From: JACVRW01 sp963819635
GTDB taxonomy: Bacteria; Actinomycetota; Thermoleophilia; Solirubrobacterales; Thermoleophilaceae
Assembly: GCA_963819635.1 (NCBI GenBank)
Contig: CAWFWX010000008.1
Coordinates: 1-64,000 of the forward strand
Direction: 5' to 3'
DNA: 64,000 nucleotides
Below are positions 19,785 to 29,573 of the stretch, one piece after another (within the stretch, counting starts at the first letter, position 1; each line of letters opens with the position of its first letter). The notes under the pieces were generated by a model, which saw only the letters and a list, made by a program, of their open reading frames with translations, did not search any database and had not been told where the DNA came from. A program made the position numbers and the translations under genes.

Positions 19785-20501
19785 CCGCCGGTCGCGCCAG
19801 CGCGCGCCGGGCCGCTGGCAGATCGCGACCGTCGACGGCGATCAAGCACGAGACGCCGCGCGTCAAGTCGTTCCGGCTCGAGCTGCCGATGTGGATGCCG
19901 CACCTGCCGGGCCAGCACTACGACGTGCGCCTCACCGCGCCCGACGGCTACACCGCGCAGCGCTCCTACTCGATCGCCTCCTCGCCGCTGGACGAGGGCG
20001 AGATCGAGCTGACGATCGACCGCCTGGACGACGGCGAGGTCTCGCCGTACTTCCACGACGTGCGTGGAGGCCGGCGACCAGGTCGAGGTGCGCGGGCCGT
20101 TCGCGTCGTACTTCGTCTGGCGCGGCGAGGCGCCGGTGCTGCTGGTCGGCGGCGGCTCGGGCGTCGTGCCGCTGATGGCGATGCTGCGCCACCGCCGCCG
20201 CACGATGCCGGACCTCCCGATGCGGCTCGTCTACTCGGTGCGCGCGGCCGACGACGTGATCTACGCCGACGAGCTCGGCGACGACGCGGTGCTGACCTTC
20301 ACGCGCGAGCCGCCGGCCGGCTGGACCGGCCACACGGGCCGCATCGACGCCGAGCTGATCGCCGCGGCGGCCGCCCGAGGCCGGGACGGCGTTCGTCTGC
20401 GGCTCGAACGGCTTCGTCGAGACCGCCGTCGCAGCTGCTGCTGGAGGCCGGGTTCGACGCCGAGTCGGATCCGCACCGAGCGCTTCGGCCCGACCGGCTA
20501 G
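19773..20501 (+). CDS. Ferredoxin-NADP reductase-like flavoprotein
   Basis: An FNR-fold protein of about 240 residues. The FAD-binding motif is RSYSIASSP, the pyridine-nucleotide site is VGGGSGVVPLMAMLRH, and the C-terminal FVCGSNGFVE block is read across frames. It probably supplies electrons to, or accepts them from, the sulfite-oxidase-like protein that it overlaps. The start is unclear: AAGGAGG lies at the right distance from ATT or TTG near 19772-19773. Frame breaks occur near 19840, 20065 and 20375-20430. Its TAG shares a CTAG tetramer with the convergent gene. Confidence 0.8.
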
Positions 20502-20690
20502 CGCTTCGTCATCTTCGCCTTGCGCTGCAGCTCGCGTGTGCGGCGCACCTCGACCTGCCCGCGCTCGTCGGCGGCCAGCGCGGGCGGCTTCCAGGGCGGC
20601 CTTGCGGGCGGCCTGGTCGGCCTCGGCGATCCGCCTGCCGCTCTCCTTCCGCGCACCTCGCTCGCGGAGGTCTTCGTGCTGCTCTTCCAT
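20498..20690 (-). CDS. Small highly charged protein of unknown function
   Basis: About 64 residues, starting at an ATG with GAGGAAG six bases upstream: MEEQHEDLRERGARKESGRR, then IAEADQAARKAALEAAR and ending RRTRELQRKAKMTKR. One indel near 20580 splits the frame. The composition is Lys/Arg/Glu/Ala and predicts a continuous helix, so a coiled coil or nucleic-acid-binding role is possible. No family is recognised. Confidence 0.5.
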
Positions 20691-20840
20691 CTGTACTTCC
20701 TCACCGCTCCCGACGGGTAAGACCACAGGGGGGCGAGGGAGCCCGACACCCGACGTGGACGCGTCCCGAATGAGGGTACTCCCCTGTCGCGATCGCGGAG
20801 CGGCTTGACCTGGCGCTTAGCGTCGGATAGGCCTAGCGAA

Positions 20841-22301
20841 GTAGGGCCACGATGTCCTGATCCTCGGTGGCGGGACGGCCGGCTGCGTACTCGCCGCGAG
20901 GCTGAGCGAGGATCCGGACCGGGAGGTGTGCCTCGTGGAGGGTGGTCCCGACTACGGACCCCACGCCTCCGGTGGCTGGCCTCCGGAAGCTCCTCGATGT
21001 TCGCGGCATCGCGAACACGCATGACTGGGCCGACGCCGGCGGAAGCCTCCAGGTCGCGCGTGTGATCGGCGGCTGCTCGGCGCATAACCTCGGGTTCTGG
21101 GTCCATCCCGCGCGCGAGGACTCGGAGCAGTGGGCGGCAGCAACCGGCCACGCCGGCTGGTCAATGGACGCGGTTGCGCCGGCGATCCGGCGCGTCGAGC
21201 GGATGCCGGTCACGCTGGCGGCCGGCGACGACCTGAACCCCTGGCTGGCGACGATGATGGAGGCGGCCGAGCAGATCGGCCTGCCAACTGGCCCGGATGT
21301 CAACCGGCTTGACGAGGGCGTCGCGCCGATGCCGCTCAACGCCGACGGCACGACCCGGTGGAACGCCGCCTTCGCCTACCTCGACGAAGCGCGCGGACGC
21401 CCAAACCTGACGGTCGTCGACCGGACGCTCGTGGATCGCGTCCAGCTCGAGGGAGACCGCGCGACGGGGGCTGTCGTCCGCACGCCGACGGGGGAGAAGT
21501 CCATCTCCGCCTCGCTCGTGATCGTCGCCGCCGGCGCCTATGGATCGCCGGCGGTCCTGTTGCGCAGCGGCGTTGGTCCCCAGGATGAGCTGCGCAGGCA
21601 CGGAATCGCGCAGCGGGCGGAGCTGCCCGTCGGCACCCGCCTGCGTGATCACATGGCCGTGCGATTCCGGCTCGCACCGAGCGAGTCGATGCAGCGCCGC
21701 ATCGATGACTTCGAGGCGCGCGCCGCGGGGTTCGTGGTGCAGGGGCTGCTCAAGGGCCGCAGCTCGCGTTGTCCCGAGGGGCTCTGGGACCTTCACGGCG
21801 TGATCCTCGCCATCCCGGCCGCCGATGGCGGCTACCCGGAGCGCGACGGCCATGTGGTCGGGCTCAGCTCGAGCCTGGTCAAGCCGGCGTGGAACGGCAC
21901 CGTACGACTGCGTTCCTCCGATCCCGCGACGCTCCCCGAGGTGACCCCGCACGGGTTCGGCACGGAGGACGACATGCGGTGCGTGCTGGACGGCCTGGAC
22001 CTGTGCCGCCGGCTCGCCGAGGCGCCCGCCGCCGAGGGTGAGTAGCAGCTAGCCCGACCCCGCCCTCGACGAGGACGGGCTACGCCGCCACTGCGAGGGC
22101 AACGCGCTGCCTTACTTCCATCCCGTCGGGACCTGCGCGATGGGCCGTCCCGGCGACGGCGTGTCCACGGTCGACGCCGAGGGGCGGGTGCACGGCATCG
22201 AAGGCCTGCGCGTCGTGGACACGATCATGCCCTCGATACCGCGAGCGAACACGAACATGCCGACGCTCGTGCTCGCCGAGCGAATTGCGGAGTCGATCTA
22301 G
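20841..22301 (+). CDS. GMC-family FAD oxidoreductase
   Basis: The N-terminal dinucleotide motif is HDVLILGGGTAGCVLAARLSE, followed by RVIGGCSAHNLGFWVHP (GMC signature 1 region), the GAYGSPAVLLRSGVGP signature 2 and the C-terminal catalytic block FHPVGTCAMG with the second active-site region ANTNMPTLVLAERIAESI. About 485 residues. The start appears to be GTG 20841 with one inserted A; other breaks lie near 20985 and 22045. The family oxidises alcohols or sugars. The substrate here is unknown and no cytochrome partner is adjacent. A TTGACC element at 20805 could be its -35. Confidence 0.85.
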
Positions 22302-22346
22302 CCAGGCCGGGCGGAGCGGTCCGGGTGCCACCGTACGATCGCTTTC

Positions 22347-23040
22347 GTGCGTCGACGGCCGTCCGCAGCCACCGTGGTCGCGTTTATGGCGCTGGTCGTC
22401 GCGCTCTGCGGCACCAGCTGTGCCGCGGTCACGATCACCGGCAAGAACGTCAAGAACAGCTCGCTCACCGGCAAGGACGTCAAGAACGAGTCGCTGACCG
22501 CGGCGGACTTCCGCGGCATCGGTACGCGGGCCCGCGGGGCCGGACCGCGGGCGACGGGGGCGACCGGGGCGACGGGCGCCACGGGCGCGAGGGGTCCCCA
22601 GGGCGTCTCCGGCGTCACCAACGTGACGCGGCTCGCAGTCGTCTACGGGCAGTTCGATGGCGTCCTGAGATCGACTACGCTGCCTGGCTGCGAGACGTGG
22701 GGCCGTTCACGAAGCAGCCAGGTCGGCAGTCGGATCAAGCTCCACTGGAATGGGCGCGGTCAGCGGCGACGGCACGGGTGATTGGCTTCTGTGACTTCCA
22801 GCTTCGGATCGATGGCAGCGCTCGCCTGGTGGCGAGGGCGGCCGGGGGTCGTGCTCGCGAACGGATCAGCCGCCATTACGCAGAGCGTCATCTCGCCGTC
22901 GCCTACTTCGACGGGCTGTCGCCGGGGCTCATCAGGTGGACATCTGGGTGCGGGGCAATCCGGCGACTCACGACGTCGCTGCGCGGTCCGCCGGGGGCGG
23001 TTTCGAGGACGAGATCTTCGTCGAGGAGATGCCCCGCTAG
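22347..23040 (+). CDS. Secreted collagen-like protein (frame-broken)
   Basis: The signal peptide (SAATVVAFMALVVALCGTSCA) leads to a TGKNVKNSSLTGKDVKNESL repeat, then a short Gly-X-Y run (GATGATGATGARGPQG). The C-terminal domain, read across frames, includes GFCDFQLRIDGSARLVARA, HLAVAYFDGLSPG and VRGNPATHDVAARSAGG and ends FVEEMPR. This layout is that of Solirubrobacter-type surface proteins. Gly-X-Y triplets form a collagen triple helix. About six indels are needed to join the parts. The stop shares CTAG with the convergent gene. Confidence 0.7.
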
Positions 23041-23903
23041 TCCACCAGGCCGGACGGCCTTGCCCCGTACGCGGCGGTCCGCCAGCGCGTCGAGACGTCG
23101 TTGGGGCGCCGGCCCAGCTCGCCTCGAGGCCGATCTCCACCCGCAGCCGGCCGTCCGCGACGAGCTGCAAGCAGCGTCGCCAGGTTCGCTCCGGCCTCGT
23201 GCTCGTGCCGGGCGGAGAAGTACGACTCGACCTCGCCTCACGGCCCGCGAACGTGCGGAAGTCCACCTCGCCCGGCTCGCCGGCGCTGTTGCCGAACACG
23301 ACGATCCGGCCGCCGTGCGCGACCGTGTCGACCGCTGCCGCGAGCGACGCGCCGCCCGCCGACTCGAGTATCAGGTGGTAGCTCGTCGCCCGGCGCGCCT
23401 GGTCGCTGTCGACACCGCCGTCGACGGTTGCGCCGCCGAGCGCGGCGAGCTGGACCGCGAAGCGCCCGACGCCGCCGGAGGCGCCGGTCACGAGGACACG
23501 GGCGCCGAGCAGCGGCGGGCCCTCCCGCAGCACGTTCGCGGCGGTCGTGCCGGCCATCGGCAGCGCCGCGGCCTGGACGTCGGTCACGCCGTCCGGCAGG
23601 ACGGCGATGCGGTTCGTCGGGACCGGGACGCGCTCCGCCCAGCCGTGCCACTCGGCGAGACCGGCGACGCGCGTCCCCACATCCGGGCCGCTGCCGTCGG
23701 CCGCGCGGCGCACCACGACGCCCGCGACGTCCTGCCCCGGCATCGCACTCGTCGCGCGTGGCGACGAGCGTCAGCTCACCGCGGTTGACCGCGAAGGCGC
23801 GGACCTCGACGAGCGCCTCGTCGGGCGCGGGCTCGGGCTCGGGGACGTCGTCGCGCAGCTCGGTGCGGGTGGGGCCGTTGGGCGTGCCGACGACGGCCTT
23901 CAC
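23037..23903 (-). CDS. Zinc-type alcohol dehydrogenase / quinone oxidoreductase (MDR superfamily)
   Basis: The start is GTG 23903 (VKAVVGTPNGP) behind GGAGAA. Family blocks are ALVEVRAFAVNRGEL, MPGQDVAGVVV, MAGTTAANVLREG, the Rossmann motif VLVTGASGGVGRFAVQLAA and GGRIVVFGNSAG. No structural zinc cysteines are seen, so it is of the quinone-reductase type. It lies 13 bp downstream of the F420-dependent enzyme gene, probably in one operon. Frame breaks occur near 23745, 23400, 23230 and 23060. Confidence 0.8.
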
Positions 23904-23916
23904 GCCGTGGATTCTC

Positions 23917-24912
23917 CTAGACGCGGGCGCCGCGCAGCGTCGGGCAGCACCTGCTCGCCGTACACGCGCAGCGCACCGTGGGGGTCGGCGCCCGAGCCGT
24001 TCTGCAGGCATACGACGGTCGCGCCCAGCGCCTCCACCTCGCGGATGCGCTCGGCATGGTGCTCGGCGTCCGAGGAGACGATGTAGCTCTCCTTGAAGTC
24101 GTCGTCGGAGACCTGGCCCTCGGCGTGCCGTACATGTCGGCCGGCACGCTCCAGTCCTCGGTGAAGAACTCGGGCGGCTGGGTCGCCTTCCACACGCGCG
24201 CGCCCTCGAGCGCCGCGTCGTCGTCCTCGGCCCAGGAGAAGCCGGTCTGGAGGATGATCTCGCCGGGCTCGCGGCCGGCGTCGTCGCAGGCGCCGCGGTA
24301 GGCCTCGATCACCTTGGGCGCGTTCTCGGGGTCGGCGAGCGTCCACAGGCCGTCGGCGCGGCGGCCGGCCACCTCGGCCGCCTGCGGGCCGAACGCGGAG
24401 ATGTAGATCGGCACGCCGGCGCTCGGCGCGCGTGTGCGAGGTAGGCATGCCTCGTGCGGAAGAAGCGGCCGTCGTGGTCGAAGCGCTCGCCGTCGAAGAG
24501 CCGGTCGATGATCTCGAGCGCCTCGTCCATGCGCGCGATCTGGTCGCCCACGGCGGCCATTCCATCCCGCAGGGCGTCTCGTTCAGCGACTCGCCCGAGC
24601 CGATGCCCAGGAAGGCTCGGCCGGGGTTCTGCTCCTCGAGCGTGGCGAACGCCTGCGCGACCACCGCCGGGTTGTGGCGGTACACCGGCGCGGTGACGCC
24701 GGTCCCGATCGGCACGCGCTCGGTCGCCTGTCCGATCGCGCCCAGCAGCACCCACGCGTGGCCCGACTCGCCGGGCTCCCACCACGGCTGGTAGTGGTCG
24801 CTGACGTTGACGGCGTCGAAGCCGGCCCGCTCGGCTCCGACGGCCTGCTTGACAGGTCGCTCGGCGGGAACTGCTCGGTGGCCAGCTGGGTCCAATAACG
24901 GGTTTCGGTCAT
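23917..24912 (-). CDS. F420-dependent luciferase-like oxidoreductase (glucose-6-phosphate dehydrogenase type)
   Basis: A TIM-barrel LLM enzyme of about 325 residues: YWTQLATEQFPPSDL, VNVSDHYQPWWEPGESGHAW, GTGVTAPVYRHNPAVVAQAF, LGIGSGESLNE, PIYISAFGPQAAEVAGRRAD, GLWTLADPENAPKVIEAY and EDWSVPADMYG. These match the G6PDH-like F420 family (FGD and relatives), whose members transfer hydride between substrate and cofactor F420. Its presence implies that the host makes F420. Frame breaks occur near 24850, 24560, 24440 and 24110-24010. The gene precedes the MDR oxidoreductase gene with short spacing. Confidence 0.85.
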
Positions 24913-25042
24913 GTCCTTCGCTTTCCCGCTGCGAGCGCGGATATGCGTCAGAAACCCGTCCTGCTCCGACGATCCCCCTCAGTACGCTGTCCGAGGCCGC
25001 CGCCAGCGCCCTGCAGGGACGCCGTGGCTGGCGGCATGTGCC

Positions 25043-26792
25043 GTGATCAGCCCAGAACAGCTCACCGCCGCCCTCCAGCGGCTCGATCCCCGCGACTGGG
25101 AGGTCCTCGACCTGTCCCTGCGCCGGCGCGTCCCTGACGAGGCGCTGGCGCGGCTGTTCGCCACCGAGGCGCCGGATGTGGCCGCGACGCCGCGCGTCCG
25201 CAATCGAGCACCTGGCGGACGAGCTCAGCGTGCAGCGCGGCGAGGACCTCGGGGCGGTGCTCAAGGCGCTGCTCGAGCCGGCCACCTGGGCGCAGGCCGA
25301 GCGCGAGCAGGACGACGACGGCTGGGAGGGATTCTCGGACCCCGACCGGCCGCCGGCGCCGGCGCCGCCGGTGGACGAGGAGCCGGCCGCCGCTGAGGCG
25401 CCGGCCGCGGCCAGGAGCCGCCGCCGCAGCCGCTCGATCCGCCCCTGGAGCCGCTCGAGCCGTCCGTGGAGCCGCGGACCTCGGAGACCGCACGACATTT
25501 CCGGCTCGCGCCGCCGCCCGAGCTGCCGCCGCTCGACCTCGAGCGCGATCCCGAGCCCGCGCAACCGCGGGCAGGCAGCACCGCAGCCCGAGGTGGAGGA
25601 GCGGCCGGAGACCGATCACGAGCGCCCGTCGCACCTGGCCGCGGTGCCCCCGCCGGACGAGCCGGACGTCGAGGACGAGGCGGCGGCGGAGCCGGAGCCG
25701 GAGGGCGACGCCGAGCCGGCGCCCGAACCCGAGGCGGACCCCGAACCGGCGCCCGAACCCGAGCCCGAGGCGGACACCGAACCCACGCCGGAGCCCGAGC
25801 TCGAGGCCGACGCCGAGCCCGACCCCGAGCCCGACCCCGAGGCTACGCCCGACCCCGAGCCCGAGGCGGACGCATCCGCGCCTCCACCGGCCGCCGCACC
25901 GCCGCCCACCAACGGCGGCATGCCGCGGGCGCCCGAGCCGGTGCTCGACATGCTCGCCGAGCGCGACCAGGAGGAGCGCCGCCAGCGCATCCGCACGCCG
26001 CTGCTGTGGGCGCTGGCGGGTGGCCTCGGAGCGATCGGCTTGTTCGGCGCGGGCTACGTCGGCGCCACCCTGTTCGGCGACGACGGGGGCGCGGACCGGC
26101 CGCCGGTCGGCGGCGACGGCAATGACGCGCGCCGCTTCCTCCCCAACGCCGGCGGGCCGGTTGCCGCGGAGCCGTTCCCCTCCGATCCGCGCGACGCGTC
26201 CTGCTATCCCACGGCCGCCGTGAGGGGCTCGGTCACGCTCCACCAGCGGCCCGGGGGCAAGCGGACGCTGAAGGTTCAGGGCCGAACTGAGTGGGGCTCG
26301 GCGCGCGTCTTCAGCATCGTCGAGCGGCGCGGCGACTGGATCGCCGTGCTCGCGCCCGAGCTGCGCAACGACGAGGTCGGCTGGATGCGCGCCAAGGGGG
26401 CGCAGCTCGATTGCGTGCGCTGGTCGCTGCACGTCGACCTGTCGAAGCGCCGCCTCTTCGTCCGCAAGGACGGCCGCACGATGCGCAGGATGACCGTCGC
26501 GGTCGGCGCCAAGGGGCACCCGACGCCGAAGGGACGCTTCGCCGTCACCGACAAGCTCGAGGTCGTGGACAAGGGCTCGCCCTACGGCTGCTGCGTGCTC
26601 GCCTTGACCGGCCACCAGACGCGCCTGCCGGCGGACTGGCCGGGCGGCGACAGGCTCGCGGTGCACGCCACGAGCGACCTGTCGAGCATCGGCAAGGCCG
26701 TGAGTCTCGGCTGCATGCGGTCGAAGCCGATGGAGGTCGCGTGGCTGATCAAGACCGTCCCGCTCGGCGCTCCGATATTCATCAAGGCCTGA
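25043..26792 (+). CDS. L,D-transpeptidase with cytoplasmic helix-turn-helix-like domain, acidic Pro repeats and one membrane segment
   Basis: About 580 residues. Residues 1-80 (EQLTAALQRLDPRDWEVLDL onwards) resemble a sigma-70 region 4-like helical domain. Next comes a long Glu/Pro tract (PEPEADPEPAPEPEPEAD), a single membrane span (LLWALAGGLGAIGLFGAGYV), an SH3-like region with paired cysteines, and a YkuD catalytic domain with H in LAVHATSD and the nucleophile Cys in SLGCMR (usual form SHGCVR). YkuD enzymes cross-link peptidoglycan outside the cell, so the N-terminal domain would face the cytoplasm. Frame breaks occur near 25190, 25415 and 25570. An ECF sigma gene follows 35 bp downstream. 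Confidence 0.85.
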
Positions 26793-26827
26793 CCTCACAG
26801 CACGCGCCTGCCCGCCGTTCAAAGGGC

Positions 26828-27306
26828 ATGGATCTCCCGCCCTTTCAGTCGCTGCTCGACGCGCACCGCGGCGACGTCTACCGGTTCCTCGTCGCGAGCG
26901 TCGGTCCCATCGACGCCGACGACTGCCTCCAGGAGACGTGGATCGCGGCGCTGCGCGCGTACCCGCGACTGAGGCGGACGGACAACCTGCGCGGCTGGCT
27001 CCTGAAGATCGCCCAGAACAAGGCGGTCGATCAGCACCGGGCCCGCGCCCGCAGGCCGCTGCCCTCCGACTCGCTGCCGGAGACGGCCGCCGCCCCGGCG
27101 GCGCCGGCCGCCGACGACGGCGAGCCGGCGCTCTGGGCGGCGGTCAGGCGGCTGCCGCCGAAGCAGCGAGCGGCGGTGTTCTGCCGCTCCGTGCTCGGCA
27201 TGCCGTACGCGCGAGCTCGCCGAGGTGCTCGACGGCTCGCGAGGACGCGGCGCGCAGGAACGTGCACGAAGGCCTGAAGGCCCTCAGAGAGGAATGGACA
27301 CGATGA
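26828..27306 (+). CDS. ECF-type RNA polymerase sigma factor
   Basis: About 159 residues. Region 2 is visible as RFLVASVGPIDADDCLQETWIAALRAYP with RGWLLKIAQNKAVDQHRAR, and region 4 as LPPKQRAAVFCRSVLGMPY / ELAEVLDGSEDAARRNVHEGL. An Ala/Pro linker separates them. One inserted base near 27209 breaks the frame. No anti-sigma factor gene follows; instead the stop overlaps the start of the O6-alkylguanine repair gene (ATGA), so this sigma may control a DNA-alkylation response (inference from context). Confidence 0.85.
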
Positions 27307-27919
27307 ACGACATCGAGAACAAGCTGCGCGAGGCGGCCGCGACCTGCCGCCCGCCCCGCCCGGCGACGCCGGGCTCGCCGAGCGCGCCGTAGCCGAGGGC
27401 CTGCTGGACGTGGCCTACGCGACAGCGCGACTCGCCGCTCGGCCCGCTCACCGGTGGCCGCGACCGAGCGCGGTCTGGTGCGGCTCGCCTACCCGGGCCT
27501 CGACGCGTCGACGAGGTGCTGCAGGAGCTCGCCCGCGGCGTGTCGCCGCGGGTACTCGAGGCGCCCGCCCGGCTCGACGAGGTGCGGCGCGAGCTGGACG
27601 AGTACTTCGAGGGCAAGCGCGAGCGCTTCGACATGCCGCTCGACTGGGCGCTGATCGCGAGGATTCGCCCGGCAAGGTGCTCCAGGCCACGGCGAGGATC
27701 GGCTCGGCCAGGTTCTCCACCTACAAGGAGATGGCCGAGCGCAGCGGGCAGCCCGCGCGCGGTTCAGCGCCGCCGGCGACGCCGCTCGGCTCGAACCCGA
27801 TCCCGGTCGTGGTCCCGTGCCACCGCGTGCTTCGCACCGGCGGCAAGCTCGGCGGCTACACCGGCGGGCTCGACAAGAAGGAGTACCTGCTGACGCTCGA
27901 GGGCGTCCTCGCCGGATAA
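27303..27919 (+). CDS. ogt: Methylated-DNA--[protein]-cysteine S-methyltransferase
   Basis: A suicide repair protein that transfers the alkyl group from O6-alkylguanine to its own cysteine. The active site is VVVPCHRVL, with GGKLGGYTGGLDKKEYLLTLEG after it and ARIGFGQVSTYKEMAE-type residues before it. The N-terminus (NDIENKLREAAATCRPPR) is an additional segment of about 35 residues not part of the core. It overlaps the ECF sigma gene by four bases. Indels near 27360, 27430, 27510, 27660, 27700 and 27760 break the frame, but all motifs are present. Confidence 0.88.
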
Positions 27920-28594
27920 GAGCGAACGCTGCGCACTCGGCCGAGCCAGCGCTTGCCAACGACAGCTGGCGGACCACGGCCTCGACCACGAGCTCGGCGA
28001 GCGGCCCGGCGGGCACGCCCGCGACGGAGCCGCTCGCCGTAGTCCACGGCTCGACCTCGCCGTCGCGGCTGACACGCGGGCCTCGATGTCGAGGGGTAGT
28101 CGGCCTCGGTCGCCTCCACGGGCAGGTTGCCGGCCGCCAGGTCGCCGAGCATCCCGCCGAGCGGTCCGCCGGCACGCGAGCCGAGGAACGCCGGCCACCT
28201 CGCGCGGCGGACGTCTCCGCGGTCATGCTCACGCGGTAGTCGCCGCTCGCCCTCGGCGCGGGCTCAGCTCGAAGGTCTCCACGTCGAGCGGGTCGGCCCG
28301 GACGTCCGTCAGGCGCGACGTCCACGCTGTCGAACCCGTCGAGCCGTTCGAGCACCCCGCTGCTCCTCCGTGACGTCGACGTCGAGGCCGCCACCGCGCA
28401 CGCGCAGCGAGTCGCCGTCGCCGCAGCAGCAGCCGCGCCGCCGGGAACGCGGACACTCGACACGTCCGCGGTGCCGTCGTTCTCCTCGATGCGGTCCTTG
28501 ACCTTGCGCTCGGCGAGCGGCGGCACGACGAACTGGCACACCGCGAGCGCGAGCACGAGCAGCGTGCCGAGCACGATCGGGACCCATTGGCCAT
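27920..28594 (-). CDS. DUF2993/LmeA-like lipid-binding membrane protein (frame-broken, ends approximate)
   Basis: An N-terminal membrane segment (VPIVLGTLLVLALAVCQFVV) is followed by PPLAERKVKDRIEENDGTAD, WGDGDSLRVRGGGLDVDV, GFDSVDVALTDVRADPLDV and, near the end, VAGVPAGPLAELVVEAVVRQ. This order matches DUF2993/LmeA proteins, which bind phospholipids and in mycobacteria help lipoglycan assembly. At least eight indels prevent exact boundaries. The end is placed next to the convergent repair gene, and the start at the ATG just before the membrane segment. Confidence 0.6.
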
Positions 28595-28738
28595 CCCTGA
28601 AGTGTCGCGGACGGAGTTCGACCGTGTGTCGAATCCCGGCAGGCGATTTCCATACGTCCGGATAGTGGAGAAACCGCTGCATATGGCAAACATGGCAGCG
28701 TATGAGGGGGAAGGCCGTCGAGCGCCACGCCCGCCGTC

Positions 28739-29573
28739 ATGGCCGTCGCCGCGCCGTTCGGCCGCGACGTCGAGCGCTGCCTGGACCGGCATCGAGCGCA
28801 GCGTCGCGCGCGCCCGCGCGCGAGGGGCCGCCTCGTCGTGCTGCCCGAGTCGGCGCTCGGCGGCTACCTCTACGAGCCGATCGTCGCCGGCGCGCCGGCG
28901 CCGTGCGCGCCGCCGCCGGCGCTGCGCCGCGACGGCGACGAGATCGCGCGCGATCGCGCGGCTCGCCGGCGACGTCGTCGTCTGCGTCGGCTACACCGAG
29001 GACGCGCCCGGCGGGCCGTACTCGAGCGCGGTCTGCGTCAGCGGCGACGGGATCCTCGGCCACCACCGCAAGGTCCACCTGCCCGCCGGCGAGCGCGGCG
29101 CGTTCGGCGCCGGCTCGGGCTTCGCCGCGTTCGACACGCCGATCGGCCGGATCGGGATGCTCGTCTGCTACGACAAGACCTTCCCCGAGTCCGCGCGCCA
29201 GCTCGCGCTCGACGGCGCCGGCCTCATCGCCTCGCTGTCGGCGTGGCCGGTGTGCCGCGTGCGACCCGGCGCTGCGATGCGCCGCGACCTGCAGGTGCGC
29301 CACTTCAACCTGCTCGACCAGACGCGCGCGCTCGAGAACCAGGTCGTGTGGGTCTCCTCGAACCAGGTCGGGCGCTTCGGGCGGCTGCGCTTCCCCGGCC
29401 AGTCGAAGGTCGTCGACCCGCGCGGCCGCGTGCTCGCGAAGACCGGCGCGCGCGCGGGCGCGGCGTCGCGCGCGTCGACGCGCCGGGCGTCGTCGCCGCG
29501 GCGCGCGAGCGCCTCTCCTACCTCGACGACCGCCGCCCGCACGCCGTACGCCGACGAGCGGCTGTCCGCCTGA
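28739..29573 (+). CDS. Carbon-nitrogen hydrolase (nitrilase superfamily amidase)
   Basis: The three catalytic residues are visible: Glu in VVLPESALGGYLYEP, Lys in LGHHRKVHLPAGE and Cys in IGMLVCYDKTFPESAR. Further family blocks are NQVVWVSSNQVG and FPGQSKVVDPRGRVLA. About 278 residues. The ATG start is uncertain because the gene probably begins a few codons upstream (TPAVMAVAAPFGRD). Frame breaks occur near 28785, 28830, 28960, 29265 and 29470. The stop overlaps the asnB ATG (TGATG), so the two proteins are made together and may act on the same nitrogen compound. Confidence 0.85.

Noticed and set aside
22540..22600. Tandem repeat near GACGGGGGCGACC
   Set aside because: It encodes the Gly-X-Y triplets of the collagen-like protein.
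25690..25880. Possible CRISPR or tandem-repeat array
   Set aside because: The repeats are codon-level Pro/Glu/Asp runs inside the L,D-transpeptidase gene, with no spacers of fixed length.
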